Positions 19,649-28,629 of a DNA stretch of 64,000 nucleotides are shown here, one piece after another. Where the stretch lies: contig CAJNDF010000005.1 of assembly GCA_905221455.1 (NCBI GenBank), forward strand, positions 1-64,000. Direction: 5' to 3'. Position numbers and translations under genes: made by a program. The stretch is from a bacterium. Lineage in GTDB: Bacteria; Bacillota; Bacilli; Lactobacillales; Streptococcaceae. Within the stretch, counting starts at the first letter, position 1; the number at the start of each line of letters is the position of its first letter. A model generated the notes under the pieces. The model searched no databases, was not told the origin of the DNA, and worked only from the letters and a program-made list of their open reading frames with translations.

Positions 19649-20371
19649 ATGAGATTAGATAAATTTTTAGTTGCCTGCGCTGTGGGGAGTCGGACTGAGG
19701 TCAAAAACTTGCTCAAGGCTAGGCGCGTGACGGTAAATGGTAAAAAAGAAAAATCAGCTAAATTGCAGATTGATGAAGAAAGAGATGAGATTCGCTTTGA
19801 CGGGCAGGTGTTGGAGTATGAAGAGTTTGTCTACTACATGATGAACAAGCCCCAAGGAGTTATTTCAGCGACTGAGGATCCCAAGCACAGAACGGTTCTG
19901 GACTTGCTGGATGATATTGCTCGGAGCAAGGAAGTTTTCCCAGTAGGGCGCTTGGATATCGATACGCATGGTCTTTTGCTCTTGACCAATGATGGTCAGC
20001 TTGCCCATGCTCTTCTTTCGCCAAAGCGTCATGTGGACAAGACTTATCAGGCACAAGTCAAGGGAATCATGACCCAAGAAGATGTGGAGACATTTGCTAA
20101 GGGTATTCCTCTCAAAGACTTTACCTGTCAGCCTGCTAGACTGGAGATTATTTCCACAGATGCAGAAAAGAATCAAAGCCAAATCCGTGTGACCATTGCA
20201 GAAGGGAAGTTTCATCAGGTCAAGCGTATGGTGGCATACTGTGGCAAGGAAGTAGTGGACCTACAGCGTTTGACTATGGGAACTTTAGTTTTGGATGAGA
20301 ATTTACAAAGAGGAGAATGGCGTCGTTTGACCAAGGAGGAATTGGAAAATCTTCTTGCGAGTATTGCTTAA
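19649..20371 (+). CDS. rsuA: RsuA-family 16S rRNA pseudouridine synthase
   Basis: 240 residues from ATG 19649 (MRLDKFLVACAVGSRTEV). The longer in-frame reading from 19628 would include the promoter. Domains: N-terminal S4 RNA-binding domain (1-60) and catalytic domain with the motif VGRLDIDTHGLLLLTNDG (catalytic Asp about residue 103). The family modifies U516 of 16S rRNA in E. coli; the exact target here is inferred. No Shine-Dalgarno is seen upstream, in line with a leaderless mRNA. Confidence 0.92.
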   Translation: MRLDKFLVACAVGSRTEVKNLLKARRVTVNGKKEKSAKLQIDEERDEIRFDGQVLEYEEFVYYMMNKPQGVISATEDPKHRTVLDLLDDIARSKEVFPVGRLDIDTHGLLLLTNDGQLAHALLSPKRHVDKTYQAQVKGIMTQEDVETFAKGIPLKDFTCQPARLEIISTDAEKNQSQIRVTIAEGKFHQVKRMVAYCGKEVVDLQRLTMGTLVLDENLQRGEWRRLTKEELENLLASIA

Positions 20372-20386
20372 TTGGATTTATATTCG

Positions 20387-20416
20387 AAAAGGTGAGGAAG
20401 AATATCCTTGCCTTTT
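20387..20416 (+). terminator. rsuA terminator
   Basis: AAAAGG-TG-AGGA / TCCT-TG-CCTTTT hairpin (20387-20416). Confidence 0.65.
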
Positions 20417-20427
20417 ATGTTTTTCAG

Positions 20428-20455
20428 TTGCTTACTTTGTGAAAAGAGTTATAAT
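20428..20455 (+). promoter_or_regulatory. pepC promoter
   Basis: TTGCTT (20428-20433), 16-bp spacer, TATAAT (20450-20455), 26 nt before the pepC start. Confidence 0.7.
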
Positions 20456-20481
20456 AGACTGTAGAATAAAAGGAGGAATCT

Positions 20482-21816
20482 ATGAACGCGATTCAAGAAT
20501 CATTTACTGATAAATTATTTGCCAACTATGAAGCAAATGTAAAATACCAAGCGATTGAAAATGCTGCTAGCCATAATGGAATTTTTGCAGCCCTAGAACG
20601 TCGCCAAAGCCATGTAGACAACACACCTGTTTTCTCATTGGATTTGACCAAGGACAAGGTAACAAACCAGAAAGCGTCTGGTCGTTGCTGGATGTTTGCA
20701 GCCCTTAACACCTTCCGTCACAAACTTATCTCTCAATACAAACTGGAAAACTTTGAGTTGTCACAGGCTCATACATTCTTCTGGGACAAGTATGAGAAAT
20801 CAAACTGGTTCTTGGAGCAAGTGATTGCGACTGCAGACCAAGACTTGACAAGCCGTAAGGTTAAATTCCTACTTCAAACACCTCAACAAGACGGTGGTCA
20901 GTGGGATATGGTCGTTTCTCTCTTTGAGAAATACGGTGTTGTTCCCAAGTCAGTTTATCCTGAGTCAGTTTCATCTAGCAGTAGCCGTGAGTTAAATGCA
21001 ATCCTTAACAAATTGCTTCGTCAAGATGCTCAAATCTTGCGTGACTTGCTTGCGTCTGGTGCAGACCAGGCGACTGTTCAAGCTAAGAAAGAAGATCTCT
21101 TGCAAGAAATCTTTAACTTCCTTGCCGTGTCACTAGGACTTCCACCACGTAAATTTGACTTTGCTTATCGCGATAAGGATAACAACTACCAAAGCGAAAA
21201 GGGTATCACGCCACAAGAATTTTACAAGAAATATGTCAATCTTCCTCTAGAAGACTATGTTTCTGTTATCAACGCCCCAACTGCTGACAAACCTTATGGC
21301 CAATCTTACACAGTTGAGATGTTGGGAAATGTGGTTGGTAGCCGTGCGGTTCGTTACATCAACGTACCGATGGAGCGCTTGAAAGAATTGGCGATTGCTC
21401 AAATGCAAGCAGGTGAGACTGTTTGGTTTGGATCAGATGTCGGCCAACTCAGCAACCGCAAAGCTGGAATCCTTGCGACAGATGTTTATGACTTTGAATC
21501 AAGCATGGACATTAAACTTACTCAAGACAAGGCTGGACGTTTGGACTACAGCGAAAGCTTAATGACCCATGCCATGGTCTTGACAGGTGTTGATTTGGAT
21601 GAAAATGGCAAATCAACCAAGTGGAAGGTTGAAAACTCTTGGGGAGACAAGGTCGGTACAGATGGTTACTTTGTTGCCTCAGACGCTTGGATGGACGAAT
21701 ATACCTACCAAATCGTTGTCCGTAAGGAATTGCTGACAGCAGAAGAACAAGCTGCCTATGAAGCAGAACCAATTGTACTTGCACCTTGGGATCCAATGGG
21801 AGCCTTGGCAGAATAA
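20482..21816 (+). CDS. pepC: aminopeptidase C (bleomycin hydrolase family)
   Basis: 444-residue C1B cysteine aminopeptidase. The catalytic triad is visible: Cys in NQKASGRCWMFAALN (about residue 70), His in THAMVLTGVDL (about 364) and Asn in KVENSWGDKVG (about 386). The C-terminus AWDPMGALAE-like (APWDPMGALAE) arm fits the family, where it reaches into the active site and enforces aminopeptidase action. Cytoplasmic hexamer by family knowledge. Monocistronic: own promoter, then a bidirectional terminator. Confidence 0.97.
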   Translation: MNAIQESFTDKLFANYEANVKYQAIENAASHNGIFAALERRQSHVDNTPVFSLDLTKDKVTNQKASGRCWMFAALNTFRHKLISQYKLENFELSQAHTFFWDKYEKSNWFLEQVIATADQDLTSRKVKFLLQTPQQDGGQWDMVVSLFEKYGVVPKSVYPESVSSSSSRELNAILNKLLRQDAQILRDLLASGADQATVQAKKEDLLQEIFNFLAVSLGLPPRKFDFAYRDKDNNYQSEKGITPQEFYKKYVNLPLEDYVSVINAPTADKPYGQSYTVEMLGNVVGSRAVRYINVPMERLKELAIAQMQAGETVWFGSDVGQLSNRKAGILATDVYDFESSMDIKLTQDKAGRLDYSESLMTHAMVLTGVDLDENGKSTKWKVENSWGDKVGTDGYFVASDAWMDEYTYQIVVRKELLTAEEQAAYEAEPIVLAPWDPMGALAE

Positions 21817-21826
21817 AAGCATAGAA

Positions 21827-21859
21827 AAAAGGAATCAGGTTTAGAACCTGGTTCCTTTT
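21827..21859. terminator. bidirectional terminator pepC/manN
   Basis: 15-bp stem AAAAGGAATCAGGTT / AACCTGGTTCCTTTT with a 3-nt loop, between convergent genes; T-runs on both strands. Confidence 0.88.
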
Positions 21860-21870
21860 GAGTTTCTTGA

Positions 21871-22782
21871 TTACATGATGTGGAGAACATGTGCCACAAT
21901 ACCCACTGCGAAGAGTGCAAGGATAATAGTGATTGGAGATACTTTTTTCTTAAGCAAGTACATGCAAAGTAAAGTAAGGAGTAGTCCTGATAGTCCCGGA
22001 ATCAACATATCCAAGTTTTGTTGGAAAGTAGTAACTTTTTCAGGCGTTTGAGACAATCCTTGTCCTACTTGTGCAAATGCTTCTTGGATACCTTTAGATC
22101 CTTCTGGTAATTTATCCCAATGGATATAAGCTTTTTCATCTAGTTGAACTTTGGCAACATCGAAAGCAAATTTAATATTTACCCAACGTTGAACAAGGAC
22201 AGCAAGAATGAACATACCAAGGATAGAGGCACCTTTAGTGATGTCTTGAAGGATACCGCCAGACATATCTTTAGTGATTTCTGATCCAGCCTTGTATCCA
22301 ATCTCTTGTGTATACCACAAGAATGACATACGAATCAAGTTCCAAAGAACGAAGAAGAGGATTGGACCTAAGATATTACCAGTAAGGGCAAGTGAAGCAC
22401 CGAGTGATCCAAGGATTGGGCGTACTGTAAACCAGAATACTGGGTCACCGATACCAGCAAGAGGTCCCATCATACCGATTTTAACCCCTTGGATAGCAGC
22501 ATCATCGATTTCAACACCGTTAGCACGTTCTTCTTCAAGTGCAAGAGTAACCCCCATGATTGGAGCGGCTACGTATGGGTGAGTGTTGAAGAACTCAAGA
22601 TGGCGTTCAAGAGCAGCGATTTGATCTTCTTTTTTAGTGTAGAGTTTTTTAAGAGCTGGAATTAATGAGTAAGCCCAACCCAAGTTTTGCATACGTTCAT
22701 AGTTCCAAGAACCTTGTAAGAAAGTTGAACGCCACCAAACTTTTTTACGATCTGATTTAGTTAATTGAAGTTTTTCAGTCAT
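21871..22782 (-). CDS. manN: PTS mannose permease subunit IID
   Basis: 303-residue IID membrane component of the mannose-type PTS, which imports and phosphorylates mannose, glucose, glucosamine and related sugars. Family features: WWRSTFLQGSWNYERMQNLG at the N-terminus, GPLAGIGDPVFWFTVRPILG (about 105-125) and a C-terminal membrane segment. Last gene of manLMN on the minus strand, 23 nt after manM. Mannose-PTS IIC/IID pairs are also receptors for class IIa bacteriocins and lactococcin A-type peptides. Confidence 0.95.
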   Translation of the reverse strand: MTEKLQLTKSDRKKVWWRSTFLQGSWNYERMQNLGWAYSLIPALKKLYTKKEDQIAALERHLEFFNTHPYVAAPIMGVTLALEEERANGVEIDDAAIQGVKIGMMGPLAGIGDPVFWFTVRPILGSLGASLALTGNILGPILFFVLWNLIRMSFLWYTQEIGYKAGSEITKDMSGGILQDITKGASILGMFILAVLVQRWVNIKFAFDVAKVQLDEKAYIHWDKLPEGSKGIQEAFAQVGQGLSQTPEKVTTFQQNLDMLIPGLSGLLLTLLCMYLLKKKVSPITIILALFAVGIVAHVLHIM

Positions 22783-22805
22783 GATGTTTTCAGTCCTTTC
22801 TTATC

Positions 22806-23609
22806 TTAGTAGTCTTCTAGGATATCGCCGATTGGGTCGTTAGAAGTTGCGGCTCCTCCGCCACCATTTCCACCAGTTTTAGAAAGGTGAAGGTAGATAA
22901 GAGCGATAGCAACACCGATAGCACCAAATCCGATTAGAGTAATATCTGACACGGCAGCAAGCACGAAACCGATAGCGAAGAATGGCCATACTTCACGAGT
23001 TGCCATCATATTGATAACCATAGCGTAACCAACGGCAACGACCATACCACCACCGATAGCCATACCATCTTTGAGCCAATCAGGCATAGCATTTAGAATG
23101 CTTTGTACGGTTTCAGTTGGTACCATTAGAAGGAGTGCTGCAGGGACTGCAATACGAAGACCTTGAAGAAGAAGTGCGACAAAGTGAGCGCGTTCAACTG
23201 CTTTAAAGTCACCTTTTTTAGCAGAAGCATCAGCAGTGTGAACCAATCCGACAGAGAGTGTACGGACAATCATAGTCAAGAATAGACCAGCAACTGCAAG
23301 AGGGATAGCAACCGCTTGGGCAACACCGATACCTGTCTTAGTAAAGTCGCCACCAAGAACCATGATAATGGCAGCAGCAACAGAAGCAAGAGCAGCGTCA
23401 GGAGCTACGGCAGCTCCGATGTTAGCCCAACCAAGGGCGATCATTTGAAGAGAACCACCAAGGATAATCCCTGCTTCAAGGTTACCGGTAACAAGACCGA
23501 TAAGGGTACAAGCTACGATTGGTTGATGGAATTGGAACTGGTCGAGGATACCTTCAAGACCTGCTAGGAAGGCTACAACGACTACTAAAACCATAGAAAT
23601 AATAGACAT
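22806..23609 (-). CDS. manM: PTS mannose permease subunit IIC
   Basis: 267-residue IIC integral membrane protein forming the sugar channel with IID. Strongly hydrophobic throughout, with GLVTGNLEAGIILGGSLQMI and GWANIGAAVAPDAALASVAA typical of mannose-type IIC. C-terminal glycine-rich tail GGNGGGGAATSNDP before the stop. RBS GAAAGGAT. Lies between manL (25 nt upstream) and manN. Confidence 0.95.
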   Translation of the reverse strand: MSIISMVLVVVVAFLAGLEGILDQFQFHQPIVACTLIGLVTGNLEAGIILGGSLQMIALGWANIGAAVAPDAALASVAAAIIMVLGGDFTKTGIGVAQAVAIPLAVAGLFLTMIVRTLSVGLVHTADASAKKGDFKAVERAHFVALLLQGLRIAVPAALLLMVPTETVQSILNAMPDWLKDGMAIGGGMVVAVGYAMVINMMATREVWPFFAIGFVLAAVSDITLIGFGAIGVAIALIYLHLSKTGGNGGGGAATSNDPIGDILEDY

Positions 23610-23634
23610 CTTTAAAATCCTTTCATAAAATCGA

Positions 23635-24624
23635 TTATTGCACGTTGGCTTTGTTGATCAAGTCAAACAAATCTTTTTTCGTGTCGTTTGGTACTTTACG
23701 TACGTCAAATTCAACACCAAGGTCACGCATTTTTTCAAATGTAGCAACGTCATCTTTGTCCATAGACAAAACGTTGTTGACCATTGTTTTACCAGTTGAG
23801 TGAGCCATTGATCCAACATTAAGAGTTTTGATTGGCACGCCACCTTCGATAGCACGAAGGGCATCTTGAGGTGTTTCAAACAAGATAAGGGCATGTGTTC
23901 CTCCGAAGCGAGGATCTTTTGCAACGTCGATTAGTTTTTGGATAGGAACAACGTTTGCTTTCACTTTACCTGGAGCTGCTTGTTTAATCAATTCTTTACG
24001 TAATTCGTCTTTAGCTACATTATCTGAAGCAACGATGATACGGTCTGCTTTTGAATCTGGAGTCCAAGCAGTTGCAACCTGACCGTGAAGTAGACGAGTG
24101 TCTAGGCGAGCAAGGTTGATTTTGAGTTTTCCATCACCGATGACAGTTCCTTCTGGGATAGCAGCTTGGGCAACTGGAGCAGCTGCAGCGCTTGCCACTT
24201 CCTCAACTGGGTTTAGCTCTTCTGGAAGAGCTTTGATGCCATCTTTGGCTTCTTTAATGATATTCGCAGCGACTTTTTCTACACCTGCAGCAGCGTCCAT
24301 CAGGCGCTCTGTATAGGCTTGAATCAACATCGGTAAATTAAGTCCTGTGATGATGGCAAACTTACGCTCAGGATTTTCTCCCATCACGCGGCTAGCTTGG
24401 TTAAATGGAGATCCACTCCAAAGGTCAGCCAAAACTAGAACCTCATCTTCTGCGTCAAATGCAGCAACAGCGTTATTAAACTTAGCGTATAGATCATCAG
24501 GACCTTCATTTGGCATAAAGGTTACAACTTGAACCTTTTCTTGTTCACCAAAGATCATAGATCCTGACTGATGAATACCCGCAGCAAATTCGCCGTGGCT
24601 CGCAATAATGATTCCGATACTCAT
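23635..24624 (-). CDS. manL: PTS mannose-specific EIIAB component
   Basis: 329-residue soluble IIAB protein from the start at 24624 ([16 protein letters not shown]); the upstream in-frame ATG at 24633 sits one base from AGGAGG and is unlikely to be used. IIA domain with phospho-His10 (ASHGEF), an Ala/Pro-rich linker (about 135-165), then IIB with phospho-His in [15 protein letters not shown]. Relays phosphate from HPr to the sugar. The pneumococcal ManL is also known to help catabolite control. Promoter with an overlapping cre-like site lies upstream. Confidence 0.95.
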
Positions 24625-24685
24625 TATTGTCATTCCTCCTTTTTGTTGTTTCAGTTTTCTTTTAAGAAAACTTTAAGACTTTTTA

Positions 24686-24714
24686 AGTATAAACCGTTTT
24701 CATCTAAAAATCAA
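24686..24714 (-). promoter_or_regulatory. manLMN promoter with cre-like site
   Basis: Minus strand: -35 TTGATT (24709-24714), 17-bp spacer, -10 TATACT (24686-24691). The spacer/-10 carries TGAAAACGGTTTAT (24689-24702), a cre-like site with two mismatches at the 3' end. CcpA, whose gene is at 34028, may therefore control the sugar PTS. Confidence 0.65.
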
Positions 24715-24810
24715 CTATTTATCATAAAATGATTAAAAAGCTTACATTTAAAAATATTAACATATTAATCTTTAGAGAGGTTCTTTTGAATTCTTATTTT
24801 AAAATTTAAT

Positions 24811-24842
24811 ATAAAAAAGTTGGAAGCGTATTCCAACTTTTA
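24811..24842 (-). terminator. adhP terminator
   Basis: Stem AAAGTTGGAA / TTCCAACTTT (24816-24840), 5-nt loop, with the T-tract on the minus strand. Confidence 0.85.
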
Positions 24843-24860
24843 AAATAGGTTTCTATTAGA

Positions 24861-25880
24861 TTAGTGGGTGAAGTCGAGTACCATACGTCCTTGGATTTGA
24901 CCTTTTTCCATCTCGTCGAAAATTGCAACAGCATCTTCTACTGGACGTTTTTGGACAACTGGAACTACTAAACCTTCTGCACCGAATTGGAAGGCTTCTT
25001 CCAAGTCTTTACGAGTTCCAACAAGAGAACCGATAACTTGGATTCCATCTAGAACGGTTTTGACGATACTGAGTTCCATCATTTCAGAAGGAAGACCGAC
25101 AGCGACTACGCGACCACCAGCACGAACGGAATCAACAGCCTGGTTGAAGGCAACTTTAGATACAGCAGTTACGACAGCTGAGTGAGCTCCTCCATTTGTT
25201 TTTTCTTTGATGAGTCCTGGTACATCGTCAACTTCGAGGCCGTTAATAACGATATCCGCACCGACTTCTTTAGCAAGGGCAAGTTTGTCGTTGTTGATAT
25301 CAACTGCGATGACATGAGCATTGAATACTTTTTTAGCGTATTGAACAGCTAGGTTACCAAGTCCACCAGCACCGTAAAGAACAACCCATTGGCCTGGTTC
25401 AACTTTGGCTTCCTTAATAGCTTTATAGGTTGTTACCCCAGCACATGTAATAGAAGAAGCTTGGGCTGGATCAAGTCCGTCAGGGACTTTAACAGCATAG
25501 TCTGCTGTTACGATACATTGTTCAGCCATACCACCGTCTACTGAGTAGCCAGCATTTTTTACTGTACGGCAAAGAGTTTCACGGCCAGTTGTACAGTATT
25601 CGCAAGTACCACATCCTTCAAAGAACCAAGCAACGCTGACGCGGTCGCCGACTTTAAGACTTTTAACATCAGGAGCGATTTCTTTAACGATACCAACACC
25701 TTCGTGTCCTAGGACACGTCCTGGTACTTGACCAAAGTCACCATGGGCAACGTGGAGGTCAGTGTGGCAAACACCACAGTATTCAATCTCTACAAGTGCT
25801 TCCCCAGTTTCAAGTGGACGGAGTACTTTTTCTTCAACAGCAACACCAGTGCTTTCTGGATTTACAACAACAGCTTTCAT
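24861..25880 (-). CDS. adhP: zinc-dependent alcohol dehydrogenase
   Basis: 339-residue medium-chain dehydrogenase. Catalytic zinc ligands in [13 protein letters not shown] (Cys about 37) and GHEGVG; structural zinc in [15 protein letters not shown]; Rossmann motif [15 protein letters not shown] (about 170). Interconverts acetaldehyde and ethanol with NAD(H), helping to recycle NADH in fermentation. Monocistronic on the minus strand. Upstream is a promoter whose -10 is covered by a Rex-type operator, so expression should rise when NADH/NAD+ is high. Confidence 0.94.
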   Translation of the reverse strand: MKAVVVNPESTGVAVEEKVLRPLETGEALVEIEYCGVCHTDLHVAHGDFGQVPGRVLGHEGVGIVKEIAPDVKSLKVGDRVSVAWFFEGCGTCEYCTTGRETLCRTVKNAGYSVDGGMAEQCIVTADYAVKVPDGLDPAQASSITCAGVTTYKAIKEAKVEPGQWVVLYGAGGLGNLAVQYAKKVFNAHVIAVDINNDKLALAKEVGADIVINGLEVDDVPGLIKEKTNGGAHSAVVTAVSKVAFNQAVDSVRAGGRVVAVGLPSEMMELSIVKTVLDGIQVIGSLVGTRKDLEEAFQFGAEGLVVPVVQKRPVEDAVAIFDEMEKGQIQGRMVLDFTH

Positions 25881-25976
25881 AGCTATCCTCCTTGATATTG
25901 GCCGAGAACAGGGACAACAGGACTGGATTGATTTTGTGTCAACAGAGTCGAGTGTGACGAGCTCTCTTGTATTTAT

Positions 25977-26011
25977 ATGTGAAGTATATCACAAAAGAAA
26001 GCCTTTTCCAA
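25977..26011 (-). promoter_or_regulatory. adhP promoter with Rex operator
   Basis: Minus strand: -35 TTGGAA (26006-26011), 17-bp spacer, -10 TATACT (25983-25988). TTGTGA-TATACT-TCACAT (25977-25994) matches the Rex consensus TTGTGAN6TCACAA at 17 of 18 positions counting the free N6, directly over the -10. Redox repression by Rex is a well-founded inference. Confidence 0.8.
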
Positions 26012-26064
26012 GGTTTTGGAGGTAAAAAATAGAACAATCGATTAACCGGTTGATGAGACTGTGA

Positions 26065-26097
26065 AAAAAGCACAAAGACCAGCTTACAAGCTGGTCA
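26065..26097 (-). terminator. terminator of Cof hydrolase gene
   Basis: GACCAGCTT / AAGCTGGTC (26077-26096) followed on the minus strand by TTTGTGCTTTTTT. Confidence 0.8.
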
Positions 26098-26104
26098 GAA
26101 TGGA

Positions 26105-26917
26105 CTATAAGAATAAGTCTTGTAGGGTTTTGGCAACCCCGTCTTGGTCATTGGTCAGGGAAATTTGCTCATCCGCATAAGGGAGTAGCTCTGGGTTGGC
26201 ATTTTTCATGGCATAGCCCTTCCCAGCAAAAGCGAGCATTTCGGTATCGTTGTGTTCATCACCAAAGGCAATCAAATCTTTTTTGTCACGATTCATTACC
26301 TTGAGCAAGTAGTCCAAGGCGAAGGCCTTGTTGACACCTTTGGGGGTACATTCAAGGATATTGAGCGGACCACCCCAAGTATTGATAGAAAGTTGATGCT
26401 GGTAGAAGGCATTCATTTCTTTTGCCAAGGCATACTTATCACTGGCTCTGGTCTGCAAGAGGATACAGTTAGGGTCCTTGGTCACCAATTCAGGCTGGAA
26501 TTGATTTTCAGGCTGGAAAGCTTCTACACCAAATAGTTTGGGATTGGCAATTTCTTCATTAGGATTTGTAATGTAGAATTTTTTACGATATTCTCCAGCG
26601 ATAAAATCGGCTTGAATATCCTCTGAACGTTGAACCATATCTAGCAGGTATTTTTTGTCTACGGTCAAACACTTTTCAAAGTCCCAAACTTGGTCTGGTA
26701 AATGAGTGAGGGAACCGTTGAAGTTAATCATAGGAGTGTCTAAGCCTAGCTCACGGTAAAAATCTTTTGACATACGGTAAGGGCGACCCGTCGTAATAAT
26801 AACCTGATGCCCTTTTTCAGTAACTTTTTTAATGGTTTCTTTGGTAAAGTCAGAAATTTGACTGTCTGAGTTGAGCAGGGTTCCATCCAGGTCAACTGCA
26901 ATAATTTTCTTCGTCAT
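26105..26917 (-). CDS. Cof-type HAD family phosphatase
   Basis: 270-residue HAD IIB hydrolase. Motif I VDLDGTLLNSD (nucleophile Asp9), motif II ITTGRP, motif III Lys in the GVNKAFALDYLL region, motif IV FGDEHNDTEM. The cap is the C2B type of Cof/YidA sugar-phosphate or FMN phosphatases. Substrate not predictable. Own extended -10 promoter and terminator, thus monocistronic. Confidence 0.9.
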   Translation of the reverse strand: MTKKIIAVDLDGTLLNSDSQISDFTKETIKKVTEKGHQVIITTGRPYRMSKDFYRELGLDTPMINFNGSLTHLPDQVWDFEKCLTVDKKYLLDMVQRSEDIQADFIAGEYRKKFYITNPNEEIANPKLFGVEAFQPENQFQPELVTKDPNCILLQTRASDKYALAKEMNAFYQHQLSINTWGGPLNILECTPKGVNKAFALDYLLKVMNRDKKDLIAFGDEHNDTEMLAFAGKGYAMKNANPELLPYADEQISLTNDQDGVAKTLQDLFL

Positions 26918-26956
26918 AGGGACCTTTCTATTGTCTTTTCAGATAAGATGTCTACT

Positions 26957-26962
26957 ATTATA
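26957..26962 (-). promoter_or_regulatory. -10 box of Cof hydrolase gene
   Basis: Minus strand TG-T-TATAAT (core 26957-26962), an extended -10 about 40 bp upstream of the start; no clear -35. Confidence 0.55.
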
Positions 26963-27040
26963 ACAGAAAGCAGGCAGAAAAGCAGATTCGAAACAAAAAA
27001 AGAAATTTCATCAAATTCTTAAATAAATCAAACAAATATA

Positions 27041-27069
27041 TTGAAAAAGTGAATGATAAATGATATAAT
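27041..27069 (+). promoter_or_regulatory. purine permease promoter
   Basis: TTGAAA (27041-27046), 17-bp spacer, TATAAT (27064-27069). The transcript leader is only about 30 nt, so there is no room for a purine riboswitch. Confidence 0.75.
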
Positions 27070-27106
27070 TCTATTATTGTTCGTAAAAATTAAAAGGAGA
27101 TTGATA

Positions 27107-28525
27107 ATGGACAAATTATTTAAACTAAAAGAGAACGGTACAGACGTTCGTACAGAGGTTCTCGCTGGTTTAACAACTTTCTTTGCAATGAGCTATATTC
27201 TCTTTGTAAACCCACAAATTCTTTCGCAAACAGGAATGCCTGCTCAGGGTGTCTTCCTTGCAACGATTATCGGTGCAGTTGCTGGTACCTTGATGATGGC
27301 CTTCTATGCTAACTTGCCATACGCTCAAGCGCCAGGTATGGGACTCAATGCCTTCTTTACCTTTACAGTCGTATTTGGACTCGGGTATTCTTGGCAAGAA
27401 GCCTTGGCTATGGTCTTCATCTGTGGAATTATCTCATTGATTATTACCTTGACAAATGTTCGTAAAATGATCATTGAATCCATTCCAAATGCCCTTCGCT
27501 CAGCTATTTCAGCTGGTATCGGTGTCTTTCTTGCCTACGTGGGGATTAAGAATGCTGGACTTTTGAAATTCTCTATCGATCCAGGAAATTACACGGTTGC
27601 AGGAGAAGGAGCTGACAAGGCTCAAGCAGCGATTACAGCAAATGCTTCAGCGGTTCCAGGCTTGGTTAGCTTTAATAATCCAGCTGTTTTGGTGGCTCTT
27701 GCAGGACTTGCCATTACTATCTTTTTTGTTATCAAAGGGATTAAAGGGGGGATTATTCTCTCTATCTTGACAACGACTGTTCTTGCTATCGCAGTTGGTT
27801 TGGTAGATTTGTCTAGTATAGATTTTGCTAATAACCATGTTGGTGCAGCCTTTGAAGACTTGAAGACAGTCTTTGGTGCAGCTCTTGGTTCAGAAGGTTT
27901 GGGAGCTTTGATTTCAGATACAGCTCGCTTGCCTGAAACTCTGATGGCCATTCTTGCCTTCTCATTGACAGATATTTTTGACACAATTGGTACCTTGATC
28001 GGTACAGGTGAAAAAGTTGGTATCGTAGCGACAAATGGTGAAAATCACCAATCAGCTAAGTTGGATAAGGCTCTTTACTCTGACTTGATTGGTACTTCAA
28101 TTGGTGCTATCGCAGGTACTTCAAACGTAACGACTTATGTTGAGTCTGCTGCTGGTATCGGTGCAGGTGGACGTACTGGTTTGACAGCCTTGGTCGTGGC
28201 AATCTGTTTTGCGATCTCAAGCTTCTTTAGCCCACTTCTAGCGATTGTACCAACAGCCGCTACAGCTCCAATCTTGATTATCGTCGGAATTATGATGTTG
28301 GCTAGCTTGAAAAATATCCATTGGGATGATATGTCTGAAGCAGTTCCTGCCTTCTTCACATCTATCTTTATGGGATTCAGCTACTCTATCACTCAAGGGA
28401 TTGCAGTTGGTTTCTTGACTTACACTTTGACTAAGCTTGTCAAAGGTCAAGCTAAAGATGTTCATGTCATGATTTGGATTTTGGATGCCTTGTTTATCCT
28501 TAACTACATCAGCATGGCCTTATAA
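27107..28525 (+). CDS. NCS2-family purine permease (AzgA/PbuG type)
   Basis: 472 residues from ATG 27107 (AAGGAGA just upstream); the longer reading from 27053 would contain the promoter. About 12-13 membrane helices. AzgA/PbuG-type motifs: RTEVLAGLTTFFAMSYILFV, PYAQAPGMGLNAFFTF and SLTDIFDTIGTLIG. Probably a proton symporter for hypoxanthine/guanine or adenine; the exact base cannot be assigned. A strong terminator follows at once. Confidence 0.9.
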   Translation: MDKLFKLKENGTDVRTEVLAGLTTFFAMSYILFVNPQILSQTGMPAQGVFLATIIGAVAGTLMMAFYANLPYAQAPGMGLNAFFTFTVVFGLGYSWQEALAMVFICGIISLIITLTNVRKMIIESIPNALRSAISAGIGVFLAYVGIKNAGLLKFSIDPGNYTVAGEGADKAQAAITANASAVPGLVSFNNPAVLVALAGLAITIFFVIKGIKGGIILSILTTTVLAIAVGLVDLSSIDFANNHVGAAFEDLKTVFGAALGSEGLGALISDTARLPETLMAILAFSLTDIFDTIGTLIGTGEKVGIVATNGENHQSAKLDKALYSDLIGTSIGAIAGTSNVTTYVESAAGIGAGGRTGLTALVVAICFAISSFFSPLLAIVPTAATAPILIIVGIMMLASLKNIHWDDMSEAVPAFFTSIFMGFSYSITQGIAVGFLTYTLTKLVKGQAKDVHVMIWILDALFILNYISMAL

Positions 28526-28528
28526 ATG

Positions 28529-28568
28529 CTATAATATAAAAAGGGGTTCTCCCCTTTTTATATTATAG
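28529..28568. terminator. strong hairpin after purine permease
   Basis: 18-bp perfect stem (28529-28546 with 28551-28568) and TTCT loop, starting 3 nt after the stop. The GGGG/CCCC core is followed by TTTTTATATTATAG. Unusually long; effective in both directions. Confidence 0.85.
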
Positions 28569-28629
28569 TTACTTGAAAATTGCTTCAAACTAGGTAGGTG
28601 ATTTTGATTGAATGGTAGGAGTATGATTG

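Noticed and set aside
27053..27106. Longer N-terminus of the purine permease
   Set aside because: It would include the -10 box; the RBS and conserved start are at 27107.
27047..27106. Purine riboswitch before the NCS2 permease
   Set aside because: Only about 30 nt lie between the promoter and start; no aptamer fits.
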